Origin: RUG11462 sp045649405
GTDB lineage: Bacteria; Bacillota; Clostridia; Oscillospirales; Acutalibacteraceae
Reading direction: 5' to 3'
Assembly (NCBI GenBank): GCA_045649405.1
Contig: JAZRPW010000009.1
Coordinates: 1 to 64,000 of the forward strand
Length of the DNA: 64,000 nucleotides
Notes under the pieces: generated by a model
Database searches by the model: none
What the model saw: only the letters and a program-made list of their open reading frames with translations
Told to the model about the DNA's origin: nothing
Position numbers and translations under genes: made by a program
Part shown: one piece after another, positions 8,959 through 15,331 of the stretch
Position numbering within the stretch: position 1 is the stretch's first letter
How the letters are laid out: the number at the start of each line of letters is the position of its first letter

Positions 8959-8994
8959 AAAAAACCCAACAAAGGATTTTCCTTGTTGGGTTTT
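8959..8994 (-). terminator. Terminator of the structured RNA
   Basis: Minus-strand stem AAAACCCAACAAGG / CCTTTGTTGGGTTTT closed by a T run. It ends the ncRNA transcript 33 bp before the integrase start. A second CCCAACAAAG (9027-9036) could pair with the same arm, leaving room for an antiterminator fold. Confidence 0.8.
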
Positions 8995-9374
8995 ATTTCA
9001 TTTTACAGATAGATTCGGAAACAAAACCCAACAAAGCGTGAATAAATTCACACTTGTTTAGCATATGTTTCCGAGCGAACAGTCAGGAAAACTCAGAGTT
9101 TTTCAGTACACTTTTACACTGTTTACTATAAGGTAGTTCGGCATACCCACAATTCCTTGCACCTCTTACACGGTTTGCCGAGAAGAGAATTGTGACTTTT
9201 CCGAAGTCCTTTATATTGCACAGGCTCAGGTCGTTACCACAACTCATCCTGTTAACGGTGTTCAAATGGTGCTCCACTCTTGTTAACAGACTCGCATGAT
9301 TCTGCGAGAACATGCCATATTCCAACTTGCGTTGCTACACCTGCGTGTTCACAAACAAAATATGTTTGCTTATT
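8959..9374 (-). ncRNA. Candidate ~415-nt structured non-coding RNA
   Basis: Transcribed on the minus strand from a consensus promoter (TTGACA-16 bp-TATAAT) to a strong terminator, with no convincing protein inside. Perfect stems are visible: CTCGCA/TGCGAG (9291-9308), CTGTTAAC/GTTAACAG (9249-9289), CACAATTC/GAATTGTG (9148-9194), GACTT/AAGTC (9194-9208), a CGG-TTTG-CCG hairpin (9171-9180), a hairpin at 9088-9103 and a stem-loop with GTGAATTTATTCAC near 9040. The pairings are dense and nested. The 80-codon frame at 9083-9325 is Cys/Asn-rich with no family resemblance and no ribosome site. It lies between int and the Xis-like gene. I cannot match it to a known RNA family. Confidence 0.65.
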
Positions 9375-9380
9375 AATTGT

Positions 9381-9408
9381 ATTATATCACAATGTTGATT
9401 TTTGTCAA
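9381..9408 (-). promoter_or_regulatory. Consensus sigma-A promoter for the structured RNA
   Basis: Minus strand -35 TTGACA (9403-9408), 16-bp spacer, -10 TATAAT (9381-9386). It is a perfect consensus, implying strong constitutive transcription starting near 9374. Confidence 0.85.
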
Positions 9409-9450
9409 GGATTTGAGAACTTTTATAAAAAATTAAAAGAACATAAATAA

Positions 9451-9525
9451 ATAGAACTTGCGGAAAAAGAACGGATGAAAAAACATCAAAAAGAAATAAA
9501 GCGGAAGGCTAAAATTAATAAATAA
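9451..9525 (+). pseudogene. C-terminal gene scrap
   Basis: A 24-codon in-frame stretch (ELAEKERMKKHQKEIKRKAK…) with protein-like codon use ends in TAA. It is preceded directly by a stop and has no ribosome site. It looks like the tail of a lost coding sequence. Confidence 0.3.
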
Positions 9526-9559
9526 AACAAAAATTATGCCGTCAAATATGTGTAAAATT

Positions 9560-9602
9560 ATATGTTTGTATGTTTGTATACTTGTATGTCAGTATGTTTA
9601 CA
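9560..9602 (+). repeat. Iteron-like 8-bp direct repeats
   Basis: Five imperfect tandem units of GTATGTTT (…ATGTTT GTATGTTT GTATACTT GTATGTCA GTATGTTT…) with strict 8-bp period, ending 20 bp upstream of the promoter at 9622. They probably bind an Xis-type or regulatory protein. Confidence 0.55.
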
Positions 9603-9621
9603 TATAATGGAAAAATAACGC

Positions 9622-9650
9622 TTGACAAAGACTTTTATTAATAGTATAAT
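9622..9650 (+). promoter_or_regulatory. Promoter of the Xis/Mob module
   Basis: -35 TTGACA (9622-9627), 17-bp spacer, -10 TATAAT (9645-9650); perfect consensus. It drives a ~215-nt leader before the small HTH gene. Confidence 0.85.
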
Positions 9651-9694
9651 ATGAGTGCTAATGAGAGCGTTACGAATTCTTTGAATATTTTTTG

Positions 9695-9805
9695 CATGAT
9701 ACAGTAAATGGATATGAAAAAATTTGTATCATGTTACAACTTAATAGGCGTTTTACTTGTAATAGGCTAGCTTTATGTCTTTAGATATGGAGCTGGCCTT
9801 TTATT
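9695..9805 (+). promoter_or_regulatory. Structured leader with attenuator-like hairpin
   Basis: The leader has a perfect CATGATAC/GTATCATG stem (9695-9702 with 9726-9733). Further down, AGGCTAGCT (9764-9772) pairs with AGCTGGCCT (9791-9799; one G-U pair) followed by TTTTATT, an intrinsic-terminator shape 68 bp before the gene start. This suggests transcription attenuation of the mobilisation genes. Confidence 0.5.
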
Positions 9806-9872
9806 GTTGTTTTTAAAAGTTTTAAAAAGATTTATGTTTATAAAAAGAATTAAATTTTGGAGGTTATTTATT

Positions 9873-10043
9873 ATGATTGAATTACTAGGTGTAAAAGATG
9901 TGGCAAAAATTTTAAAATCTTCTTTGCCTACTGCACGTGCTTTCTTGCACAGACCCGACTGCCCAACTATAAAAGTAGGACGACGGCTTTGTATCTCAAA
10001 AGAAGCTTTAGAAGAGTATTTGAAACACCGTCATGTGGATTAA
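9873..10043 (+). CDS. Excisionase-like HTH DNA-binding protein
   Basis: 56 residues with a MerR/AlpA-type winged helix: LLGVKDVAKILKSS…ARAFLHRPDCPTIKVGRRLC…EALEEYLKHR. This is the excisionase/helix_turn_helix_17 pattern. Such proteins bend DNA at att sites to drive excision, or act as regulators. ATG 9873 follows GGAGGTTATTTATT; the longer frame upstream has no ribosome site. First gene of a plus-strand module with two MobC-like genes, so a role in element mobility fits. Confidence 0.8.
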   Translation: MIELLGVKDVAKILKSSLPTARAFLHRPDCPTIKVGRRLCISKEALEEYLKHRHVD

Positions 10044-10061
10044 TTTAGGAGGTTTTTTAAT

Positions 10062-10451
10062 ATGAATAATATTAATTCAAAAAGAAATAAAGAAATTAGA
10101 TTAATGCTGAGCGAGGAGGAATACCAAATCGCTCAGGAAAACGCAAAAAAATTAGGCATGAAAGTTGCCCCATATATAAGGAAGTCGGCTTTAAATCCCA
10201 CTATAGTGGAATATAACTATGCGATAGTTAAATATCATACCGAGTATTTAAAGAAAGTTAGAAACAGATTTTTTGAAGTTGCTAAAAGCATTTTCTTTAG
10301 CGAAGACTATAAAGATGCAGATGTAGAACATGCCTGGGAAATAATGCAGCAAGCATTAAAATCAGAGAAAGTATTTTTAAGTGGTATTAAAAGCAGCTTA
10401 CGAAAACACAGACGCAAAAAACGATTGGAGGCAAACAAATATGAAAAATAA
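10062..10451 (+). CDS. MobC-like relaxosome accessory protein
   Basis: 129 residues. The N-terminus carries the ribbon-helix-helix/MobC signature IRLMLSEEEYQIAQENAKKLG followed by APYIRKSAL. The remainder is helical with a basic tail (SSLRKHRRKKRL). MobC proteins bind oriT and help the relaxase melt and nick it, but no relaxase gene lies in this element. It starts 18 bp after the Xis-like gene with TTAGGAGG as ribosome site. Its stop overlaps the next gene's start by 11 bp, indicating one operon. Confidence 0.7.
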   Translation: MNNINSKRNKEIRLMLSEEEYQIAQENAKKLGMKVAPYIRKSALNPTIVEYNYAIVKYHTEYLKKVRNRFFEVAKSIFFSEDYKDADVEHAWEIMQQALKSEKVFLSGIKSSLRKHRRKKRLEANKYEK

Positions 10452-10665
10452 TAATTATTTAACTAATGAAAAACACAAATTCAATGTAGATGTCTTAATG
10501 ATTGAAAAGGCTAATAAAAAGTTAAAAAATATTAGAAAACAACTCGAAAAAATTAATGATAGGATTTCAAAAAACAAAGAATATACGAAGGAAGATATAA
10601 AAGAAATTGAAACGTTGTTGGAAGATGTTCTAAAGACAGAGCAAGACATCGTTCAAAAGTTATAA
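10441..10665 (+). CDS. Small coiled-coil protein of the mob module
   Basis: 74 residues, highly charged and almost entirely helical (KANKKLKNIRKQLEKINDRI…EDIKEIETLLEDVL), with a clear heptad pattern. No family recognised. ATG 10441 is used because TTGGAGG lies 10 bp upstream; the frame extends further upstream within the mobC-like gene. The overlap with that gene suggests translational coupling and a helper role. Confidence 0.6.
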   Translation: MKNNNYLTNEKHKFNVDVLMIEKANKKLKNIRKQLEKINDRISKNKEYTKEDIKEIETLLEDVLKTEQDIVQKL

Positions 10666-10686
10666 AAATGAAAAGGAGTAAAAAAT

Positions 10687-11538
10687 ATGTATGATAAAAA
10701 TGTGAATTATACAAAAACACAAGAGCGCTCAATATATGTTTTAATATCTAAAACCAAAAAATGCTTTTTGGTTTACCATTGTCGAACTTCAAGTTTAAGA
10801 GAAACGTACAGACATATTTTAGCAGGCGAACGATGTTTTTCAAAAAAGTTTTTTGAGAAAATCGGCAATGAAAGACCGTGCATTTTCGAACTAGAAAGGT
10901 TAAATACTACAGTAAGCAAAGCATATAACCACATTCTTGTTTGGATTAAAATATTTATTGAAAATGGTTTTGAAAGTTGTAATTATGATACAACTATAGA
11001 ATATTCCGATTATTTATATACCAAAAACAAGAATATTTATGAGAATTTTAAAGGCACGGATATTGAACAACTGTTAAGTTGTAAAAACTGCAATGTTCCT
11101 ACGTATAAAAACAAAACTTGTGAGTGTTATGATGAATTGAACGCAAATAAAGAGAGTATTTTAACACAAAAAGTTAAAAGAAAACGAAGCAAAGAAGTAA
11201 GAATCAAAGTGAACGAATATGAATATCAAAGTATAGTTAATAATGCGAAAAAATTAAAAATGCAGACAAATAATTATATAAGAAAGGCATTAAAAGGCAA
11301 TAAGATTTTTATTTATAACGAAGAAATTGTTGCAAAACATTCTGCGGAAATTATTTGTTTAAGAAGATTAATTAACGACATAATATTTATTATTGACGCA
11401 AGCAATAACTATATACCAAAGGTTATCGGATACTGCGCAGACGCAATTCAAGAATTGTTTTCGTTAGAAAAAAAGCTACTCAGACTTTTACTAAAACTAA
11501 AGAAAAACGAAGATGAAATATATAAGTTTTTGTTGTAA
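10687..11538 (+). CDS. MobC-like RHH protein with an extra N-terminal domain
   Basis: 283 residues in two parts. Residues 1-150 begin SIYVLISKTKKCFLVYHC and include ETYRHILAGERCFSKKFFEKI, faintly like a GIY-YIG-type fold, and end in a cysteine cluster (LLSCKNC…CECY) that may bind metal. Residues 170-283 repeat the MobC-like pattern (VRIKVNEYEYQSIVNNAKKL…NNYIRKAL), a paralogue of the gene at 10062. Ribosome site AAAAGGAG. Likely a mobilisation accessory protein; any nuclease activity is speculation. Confidence 0.55.
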   Translation: MYDKNVNYTKTQERSIYVLISKTKKCFLVYHCRTSSLRETYRHILAGERCFSKKFFEKIGNERPCIFELERLNTTVSKAYNHILVWIKIFIENGFESCNYDTTIEYSDYLYTKNKNIYENFKGTDIEQLLSCKNCNVPTYKNKTCECYDELNANKESILTQKVKRKRSKEVRIKVNEYEYQSIVNNAKKLKMQTNNYIRKALKGNKIFIYNEEIVAKHSAEIICLRRLINDIIFIIDASNNYIPKVIGYCADAIQELFSLEKKLLRLLLKLKKNEDEIYKFLL

Positions 11539-11582
11539 AATCACTTTGAAAGTCAGAAAATAATATTGAATTTTTAAAAATG

Positions 11583-11625
11583 AAAAAGGTGAAAACACTT
11601 TTTAAAAAGTAGTTTTCACCTTTTT
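11583..11625 (+). terminator. Terminator of the mob module
   Basis: Perfect 14-bp stem AAAAAGGTGAAAAC / GTTTTCACCTTTTT ending the Xis/Mob transcript. Confidence 0.85.
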
Positions 11626-11639
11626 GTTTTTGTTTTTTA

Positions 11640-12300
11640 AAGACTAAAATAATATTTTAAAGTTTTAAAAATTTCTTTTTTAAACATAAAAATGTCTTTG
11701 AAAAAAGCAAGATTAAGTTTTATTTCTTTGTGTTTTAAAAAAGAAATCAGTGAATTTTAATACAAAAACAGCTTCTGAAAAAATTATTTTTATTTTTTAA
11801 AATTTGAAATTTAGAAAATGAATTTTACAAATTCTATTTTTAAAATCGACACAAAATTTTTTTGAAATCGTTATTTAAAAGTTAATAACTGTAAATAAAT
11901 TGTCTTGAAAAAGACTTAGCAAGCATTGGCTACGATGGAGTCTTGCACTCACCTTGCCGTTTTCAGTGGAACATCCCCTATGACCCCTCTTGCCTCAAAA
12001 ATGACAAAAAGAGAAATGTAGCCACATTTCTCTTTTTACATTTATTGAGTTGTCCAAGCCCACGCTTTAACAAAAACGCTTCGCATTTAAAGGTTGCCTT
12101 GTGGCAAAGAATAGTAGCAATCCTTTAAATTATGTTTAAAAATTAAACAATGAACCTTGAGTTGTTTAAGTTTCTTATTTTTTATAACACTCGATCCTTT
12201 TAAACTCGTCAGTGTTATCCGAAACTTCATTAATCAATTCTTGTTTTTTAAACGAGACAAAAATCATAGCTGTAGATTTCCCTCTTTTGTGCATAGCACC
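11640..12300. other. AT-rich gene-poor stretch
   Basis: About 660 bp without a convincing gene. 11640-11900 is extremely AT-rich with repeated TTTTAAA/TTTTTAAA words. Around 11918-12000 composition changes abruptly (CATTGGCTACGATGGAGTCT…). A perfect hairpin AAAAAGAGAAATGT / ACATTTCTCTTTTT lies at 12006-12037. Frames at 11943-12128 and 12175-12417 have no family resemblance. An oriT could be here, next to mobC, but I cannot identify one. Confidence 0.4.
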
Positions 12301-12453
12301 ACAGGCTGCTATAAAGGAAATGAAGTAATCGGAAAAATCCGAGCATTTCAGTTCCAACTCAATCGGGAAAATGCTGAAGATTTCATCAAAGCATTCCGCC
12401 CAAACCAGCGACTCCATTTCTTCGATGATATAACCGTTGAAGTGTGGATTTAA
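12301..12453 (+). pseudogene. 3' remnant of an element gene (copy 1)
   Basis: The end of a reading frame (GCYKGNEVIGKIRAFQFQLN…FDDITVEVWI) is followed by a strong terminator. A diverged, frameshifted copy lies at 22400-22558, including the same last codons and the start of the same terminator. Upstream sequence is unrelated between the copies, so both are truncated tails of one original gene whose product I do not recognise. Confidence 0.5.
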
Positions 12454-12472
12454 CTAATAAAATCAAGCATTT

Positions 12473-12511
12473 AGCCCACTACCCTAGAAATTCGGTAGTG
12501 GGCTTTTTTGT
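12473..12511 (+). terminator. Intrinsic terminator
   Basis: AGCCCACTACC / GGTAGTGGGCT with TTTTTT. Half of the same hairpin survives after the second copy near 22577-22587. Confidence 0.85.
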
Positions 12512-12656
12512 ATGTTCGCACATTTGTTATAGCTCAAATTTTCTGCTGAAATGTACCCGTAAATAGATACAGAAAGCGAGGTGCAAAAATACCGCAAAAT
12601 CGGGATAGCTTTGAGTGTAGTTTTCAAAAATTATACCGATTGCGTATAGTGAATTT

Positions 12657-12860
12657 ATGAATAAGATAGCCGAATTTATCAAAATGGAGCGCAAAGCTGC
12701 CAATCTAACCCAAGAACAGTTCACAGAACTCTCAGGGATCGGTCTACACGCCCACCGTGATCTCGAACAAGGCAAAGATAACATCACACTCCATAAAATC
12801 AACCAAGCCCTTGCAATGTTCGGTATGGAAGCCGTACCGGGCAGGAAGTGGAATGATTAA
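12657..12860 (+). CDS. HipB-like small HTH regulator
   Basis: 67 residues: an XRE helix-turn-helix (FIKMERKAANLTQEQFTELS) followed by GIGLHAHRDLEQGKDNITLHKINQALAMFGME. This is the y4mF/HipB-type layout in which RDLEQGK marks the HipA-partnered antitoxin family. No hipA-like kinase is nearby, so it is an orphan or has taken another regulatory role. The ribosome site is weak. The next gene is a membrane protein 77 bp downstream. Confidence 0.75.
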   Translation: MNKIAEFIKMERKAANLTQEQFTELSGIGLHAHRDLEQGKDNITLHKINQALAMFGMEAVPGRKWND

Positions 12861-12936
12861 AACCTCTTTATTTAATATAAGAATTATGTTATAATATGTA
12901 AAAATATAGTTATCGGTCATGTTAGAGGTTAAATAT

Positions 12937-14088
12937 ATGGAAAAAGAATTGAATGAAAAAATCCAGAAGGAATTAAATAAGGACGAAAAAAACGAGTATA
13001 GCATATATGATTATTTGAAAAACACGCCTTCCGTTTTTATTGCTGCTGTTTCTGCGATTATAGCAGTTGTATCATTTTTTGCTAGACTTATGATGAATAT
13101 TTCCTTAAGGCAAGAATTGGTTTTTTGGGATATAAATCCAGATCATTTGGCACAAGGAAATGAGTCTATAATTTATAACGCTGTCGTATCCATAATATAC
13201 GCTTTTTTGACAATGATGTTAGCAATGTGGTTTTCTGCCACTTGTGAAGCGTATGCATCATATAAACAGCGTGATCTCACGATGCATTATTTTAAAAAAC
13301 TACAAAAGAAAGATATTAATAAACTCAAGTTGAAAATTCGTAAAGATAAGGCAACAGAAGAGGAAAAAGATTTTATAAATAATTTTAATGAAATATGTTT
13401 GGCTTCTCAAAGTTTCAAAAAAGATGGAAAGAAAGAGTTTTTCTTTAATGTACTTCCAATAATTATCCTTAGTTTTCTTGTCACGTTATTTTTCACCGTT
13501 GTAACTATAAACGATGAAAACGTATTGAGCATAGCATTTGTTTGTTTTGCAATTCAACTTATAACATTATTTGTTATTTCCAAAATACATAATCGAAAAA
13601 TAATAAACAAAAAAGAAATTAAGAAAAATTGTTTAAAAACAGACTATATAAAAAGACAATTAGTCAAAGACGATCCAGAACGCTTCCCTATTGGCAAGGT
13701 ATCAAGAAAAGGAATTCGCATGTATATGAACAATATAAACATTGTGATGATAGTGGTTTTATTGTTTATTAATTGTATCTCTATGTGCGTTACAGCTGCA
13801 CTTTCAGAAAAAAATCCGACTAAAAATATAAGTAGTTTTCAAACAATAACTTTAGATGATACTATGTATGCTTTGGTTTATCAAAATGGAAATCAGTATT
13901 TTTTAGAGGAAGCCAAGAGCACAACAAAAGAAATCGAGAACGCTGAGCCTAAGGAAATCCTCGCAATTTATACGAATAGGCAAAGGATTATAACTTGTGA
14001 TGACATCGAAATTGAAGTTAAGAAATACGATGACATTATAAAGGAACACAAGCCTGACACTCCTCAAGAAAACTCAAATAACGAATAA
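12937..14088 (+). CDS. Membrane protein of unknown function
   Basis: 383 residues. Membrane segments lie at about 30-55 (FIAAVSAIIAVVSFFARLMM), 75-100, two around 165-215 (VLPIIILSFLVTLFFTVVTI, IAFVCFAIQLITLFVISKI) and one near 265-285 (IVMIVVLLFINCISMCVTAA). A soluble, mostly β C-terminal part of about 95 residues contains TITLDDTMYALVYQNGNQYF. No family recognised. ATG 12937 was preferred because AGAGG lies upstream; ATG 12919 has none. In a defence island such multi-TM proteins can be effectors, but nothing specific supports that here. Confidence 0.7.
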   Translation: MEKELNEKIQKELNKDEKNEYSIYDYLKNTPSVFIAAVSAIIAVVSFFARLMMNISLRQELVFWDINPDHLAQGNESIIYNAVVSIIYAFLTMMLAMWFSATCEAYASYKQRDLTMHYFKKLQKKDINKLKLKIRKDKATEEEKDFINNFNEICLASQSFKKDGKKEFFFNVLPIIILSFLVTLFFTVVTINDENVLSIAFVCFAIQLITLFVISKIHNRKIINKKEIKKNCLKTDYIKRQLVKDDPERFPIGKVSRKGIRMYMNNINIVMIVVLLFINCISMCVTAALSEKNPTKNISSFQTITLDDTMYALVYQNGNQYFLEEAKSTTKEIENAEPKEILAIYTNRQRIITCDDIEIEVKKYDDIIKEHKPDTPQENSNNE

Positions 14089-14093
14089 ATATA

Positions 14094-14133
14094 AAGCGAA
14101 TGTACGATTTTATTTTTCGTATGTTCGCTTTTC
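14094..14133 (+). terminator. Intrinsic terminator
   Basis: AAAGCGAATGTACGA / TCGTATGTTCGCTTT stem (one internal mismatch pair) followed by T's, after the membrane protein. Confidence 0.75.
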
Positions 14134-14176
14134 TTTTTGTTTTGAAATACAATGTCGGCATAAGGAGGTGTTGACT

Positions 14177-14476
14177 ATGGCACGGTTTATAGAAGAATTT
14201 TATTACGGAAATATTGATCCGCAAGCACGAAGTACGAAGCAAAATAAAACGGTGCAAAAGCAAATGGAAGTGTTGATGAAGACCGAGGACTTGCTAACAA
14301 ACGCCTTAACTGACGAGCCGAAGAAATGGTTTCTTGACTTTGCAAATGCGTGGAGTGTTGTTAACGGCGAATCAAATCTTGACAGTTTTATTATGGGTTT
14401 TCGCCTCGGCGCCAACTTCGCTTACGATGCTTTCATCTCAACCGAAACGCCCTTTGAGGACTTGTTAAAGGAATAA
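14177..14476 (+). CDS. DUF6809-like small protein
   Basis: 99 residues: FIEEFYYGNIDPQARS…KQMEVLMKTEDLLTNAL…WFLDFANAWSVVNG…FIMGFRLGANFAYDAF. This matches the DUF6809 family of small helical proteins common on clostridial mobile elements; function unknown. ATG 14177 follows AAGGAGGTGTTGACT. GC content is higher here than in the neighbours and matches the TnpV gene downstream, suggesting the two arrived together. Confidence 0.75.
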   Translation: MARFIEEFYYGNIDPQARSTKQNKTVQKQMEVLMKTEDLLTNALTDEPKKWFLDFANAWSVVNGESNLDSFIMGFRLGANFAYDAFISTETPFEDLLKE

Positions 14477-14488
14477 AAACAATTACAA

Positions 14489-14533
14489 AGCACAGCAGAT
14501 AGAACGAAAGCCTTGTCCGCTGTGCTTCTTTTT
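14489..14533 (+). terminator. Intrinsic terminator
   Basis: AGCACAGC / GCTGTGCT stem with a 22-nt loop and a following T run, downstream of the DUF6809 gene. Confidence 0.65.
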
Positions 14534-14554
14534 TGTTTGGGCGAAAATATCTGT

Positions 14555-14644
14555 ATCATCTTAGCGAGCAGACTGTTTATGGATACACTTACGTAAAACG
14601 CTCGCTCGCCAAATGATTTCATCATCTTAGCGAGCAGACCGTTT
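14555..14644. repeat. Pair of 24-bp direct repeats
   Basis: ATCATCTTAGCGAGCAGAC[T/C]GTTT occurs at 14555-14578 and 14621-14644 (one mismatch), 66 bp apart, with a related inverted piece (CGCTCGCTCGCC) between them. It lies between two element genes in otherwise gene-free sequence; possibly regulatory or a small RNA region. Confidence 0.5.
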
Positions 14645-14773
14645 GTACTCCTGTAGTCGCAAAACAGTACTCGTTAGGGACACCCTAATACCCGTCTGCA
14701 ATTTTTAAAATCGCACATTCGCAAAAACAAACCTCCTTTGATACAATCAAAGCATCAAAGGAGGTTTTGCTAT

Positions 14774-15145
14774 ATGAATACATTATTCGAACAACACGGC
14801 GGCACTTACACAATGCAAGGAGATTACCGCTTGCCGAACCTAACCGTAGAAGAAACAGACACCCGACCGATTGGCGTGTGGGGGCATCGCCGCCTGCACT
14901 ACCTGAAGCACCACCGCAAAGTCTTATATTATAACCTACTCACTTCCGGTAAGCTCCATTCCCACCTCGCAGACAATGAAGAACAAACACAAGAATTGTT
15001 CAATCGTCTCATAACCAACCTCACCACCAAGGAAGGCATCACAGAACAGCTCAAATCTACCGACCAGATGAAATGGGTGCAGAAGATGAACAACATCCGT
15101 GAGCGTGTAACTGAAGCTGTATACAAAGACGTGGTGTACGTATGA
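14774..15145 (+). CDS. tnpV: TnpV family transposon-encoded protein
   Basis: 123 residues: LFEQHGGTYTMQGDYRLPNL…IGVWGHRRLHYLKHHRKVLYYNLLTSGKLHSHLAD…MKWVQKMNNIRERV. This closely fits TnpV, a small protein of unknown mechanism carried by Tn4451-like and other clostridial mobile elements. ATG 14774 has AAAGGAGG 10 bp upstream. Its stop overlaps the next small gene (ATGA). A broken second copy lies at 22610-22758. Confidence 0.85.
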   Translation: MNTLFEQHGGTYTMQGDYRLPNLTVEETDTRPIGVWGHRRLHYLKHHRKVLYYNLLTSGKLHSHLADNEEQTQELFNRLITNLTTKEGITEQLKSTDQMKWVQKMNNIRERVTEAVYKDVVYV

Positions 15146-15288
15146 GAAAACGAAAATATTACCTTCGCTTAACCGATGCAGAACACTGCCTCATCTTTCA
15201 ATGCTTGCTTGAGTATCGTAACAAACTAATATCCAAAGGCAAGTACACCGACGGCGTCGATGAGCTTATAATCAAATACACAAAATGA
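15142..15288 (+). CDS. Small TnpV-associated protein
   Basis: 48 residues: MRKRKYYLRLTDAEHCLIFQ…LISKGKYTDGVDELIIKY. Comparable small proteins are found directly after tnpV on clostridial elements. It overlaps tnpV by 4 bp (ATGA), so it is translationally coupled. Too short for domain assignment; it may be a small DNA-binding or accessory protein. Confidence 0.7.
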   Translation: MRKRKYYLRLTDAEHCLIFQCLLEYRNKLISKGKYTDGVDELIIKYTK

Positions 15289-15290
15289 TA

Positions 15291-15321
15291 ACAGGCACGG
15301 GAGTCAACCTCTCGTGCCTGT
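15291..15321. terminator. Bidirectional terminator
   Basis: ACAGGCACGGGAG / CTCTCGTGCCTGT stem (one mismatch) between the tnpV pair and the convergent OLD gene, serving both. Confidence 0.75.
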
Positions 15322-15331
15322 TATAGTAGTT

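Noticed and set aside
9083..9325. 80-codon minus-strand reading frame
   Set aside because: No ribosome site, odd Cys/Asn-rich composition, and it lies inside the highly structured RNA whose paired stems explain the conserved-looking sequence better.
8959..9374. Group II intron, tmRNA or RNase P RNA
   Set aside because: I see no domain V-type hairpin with a GUGYG start, no tRNA-like CCA end with tag frame, and no RNase P conserved core.
9560..9602. CRISPR-like array
   Set aside because: The repeats are only 8 bp, contiguous and without spacers. No repeat-spacer array or cas gene is visible anywhere in the window.
11943..12128. 61-codon plus-strand reading frame
   Set aside because: It runs through a perfect terminator-like hairpin (12006-12037), has no ribosome site and no family resemblance.
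12175..12417. 80-codon minus-strand reading frame
   Set aside because: It is antisense to the duplicated gene tail at 12301-12453. The second copy at 22400 keeps the plus-strand stop and terminator, so the plus strand is the likelier coding strand.
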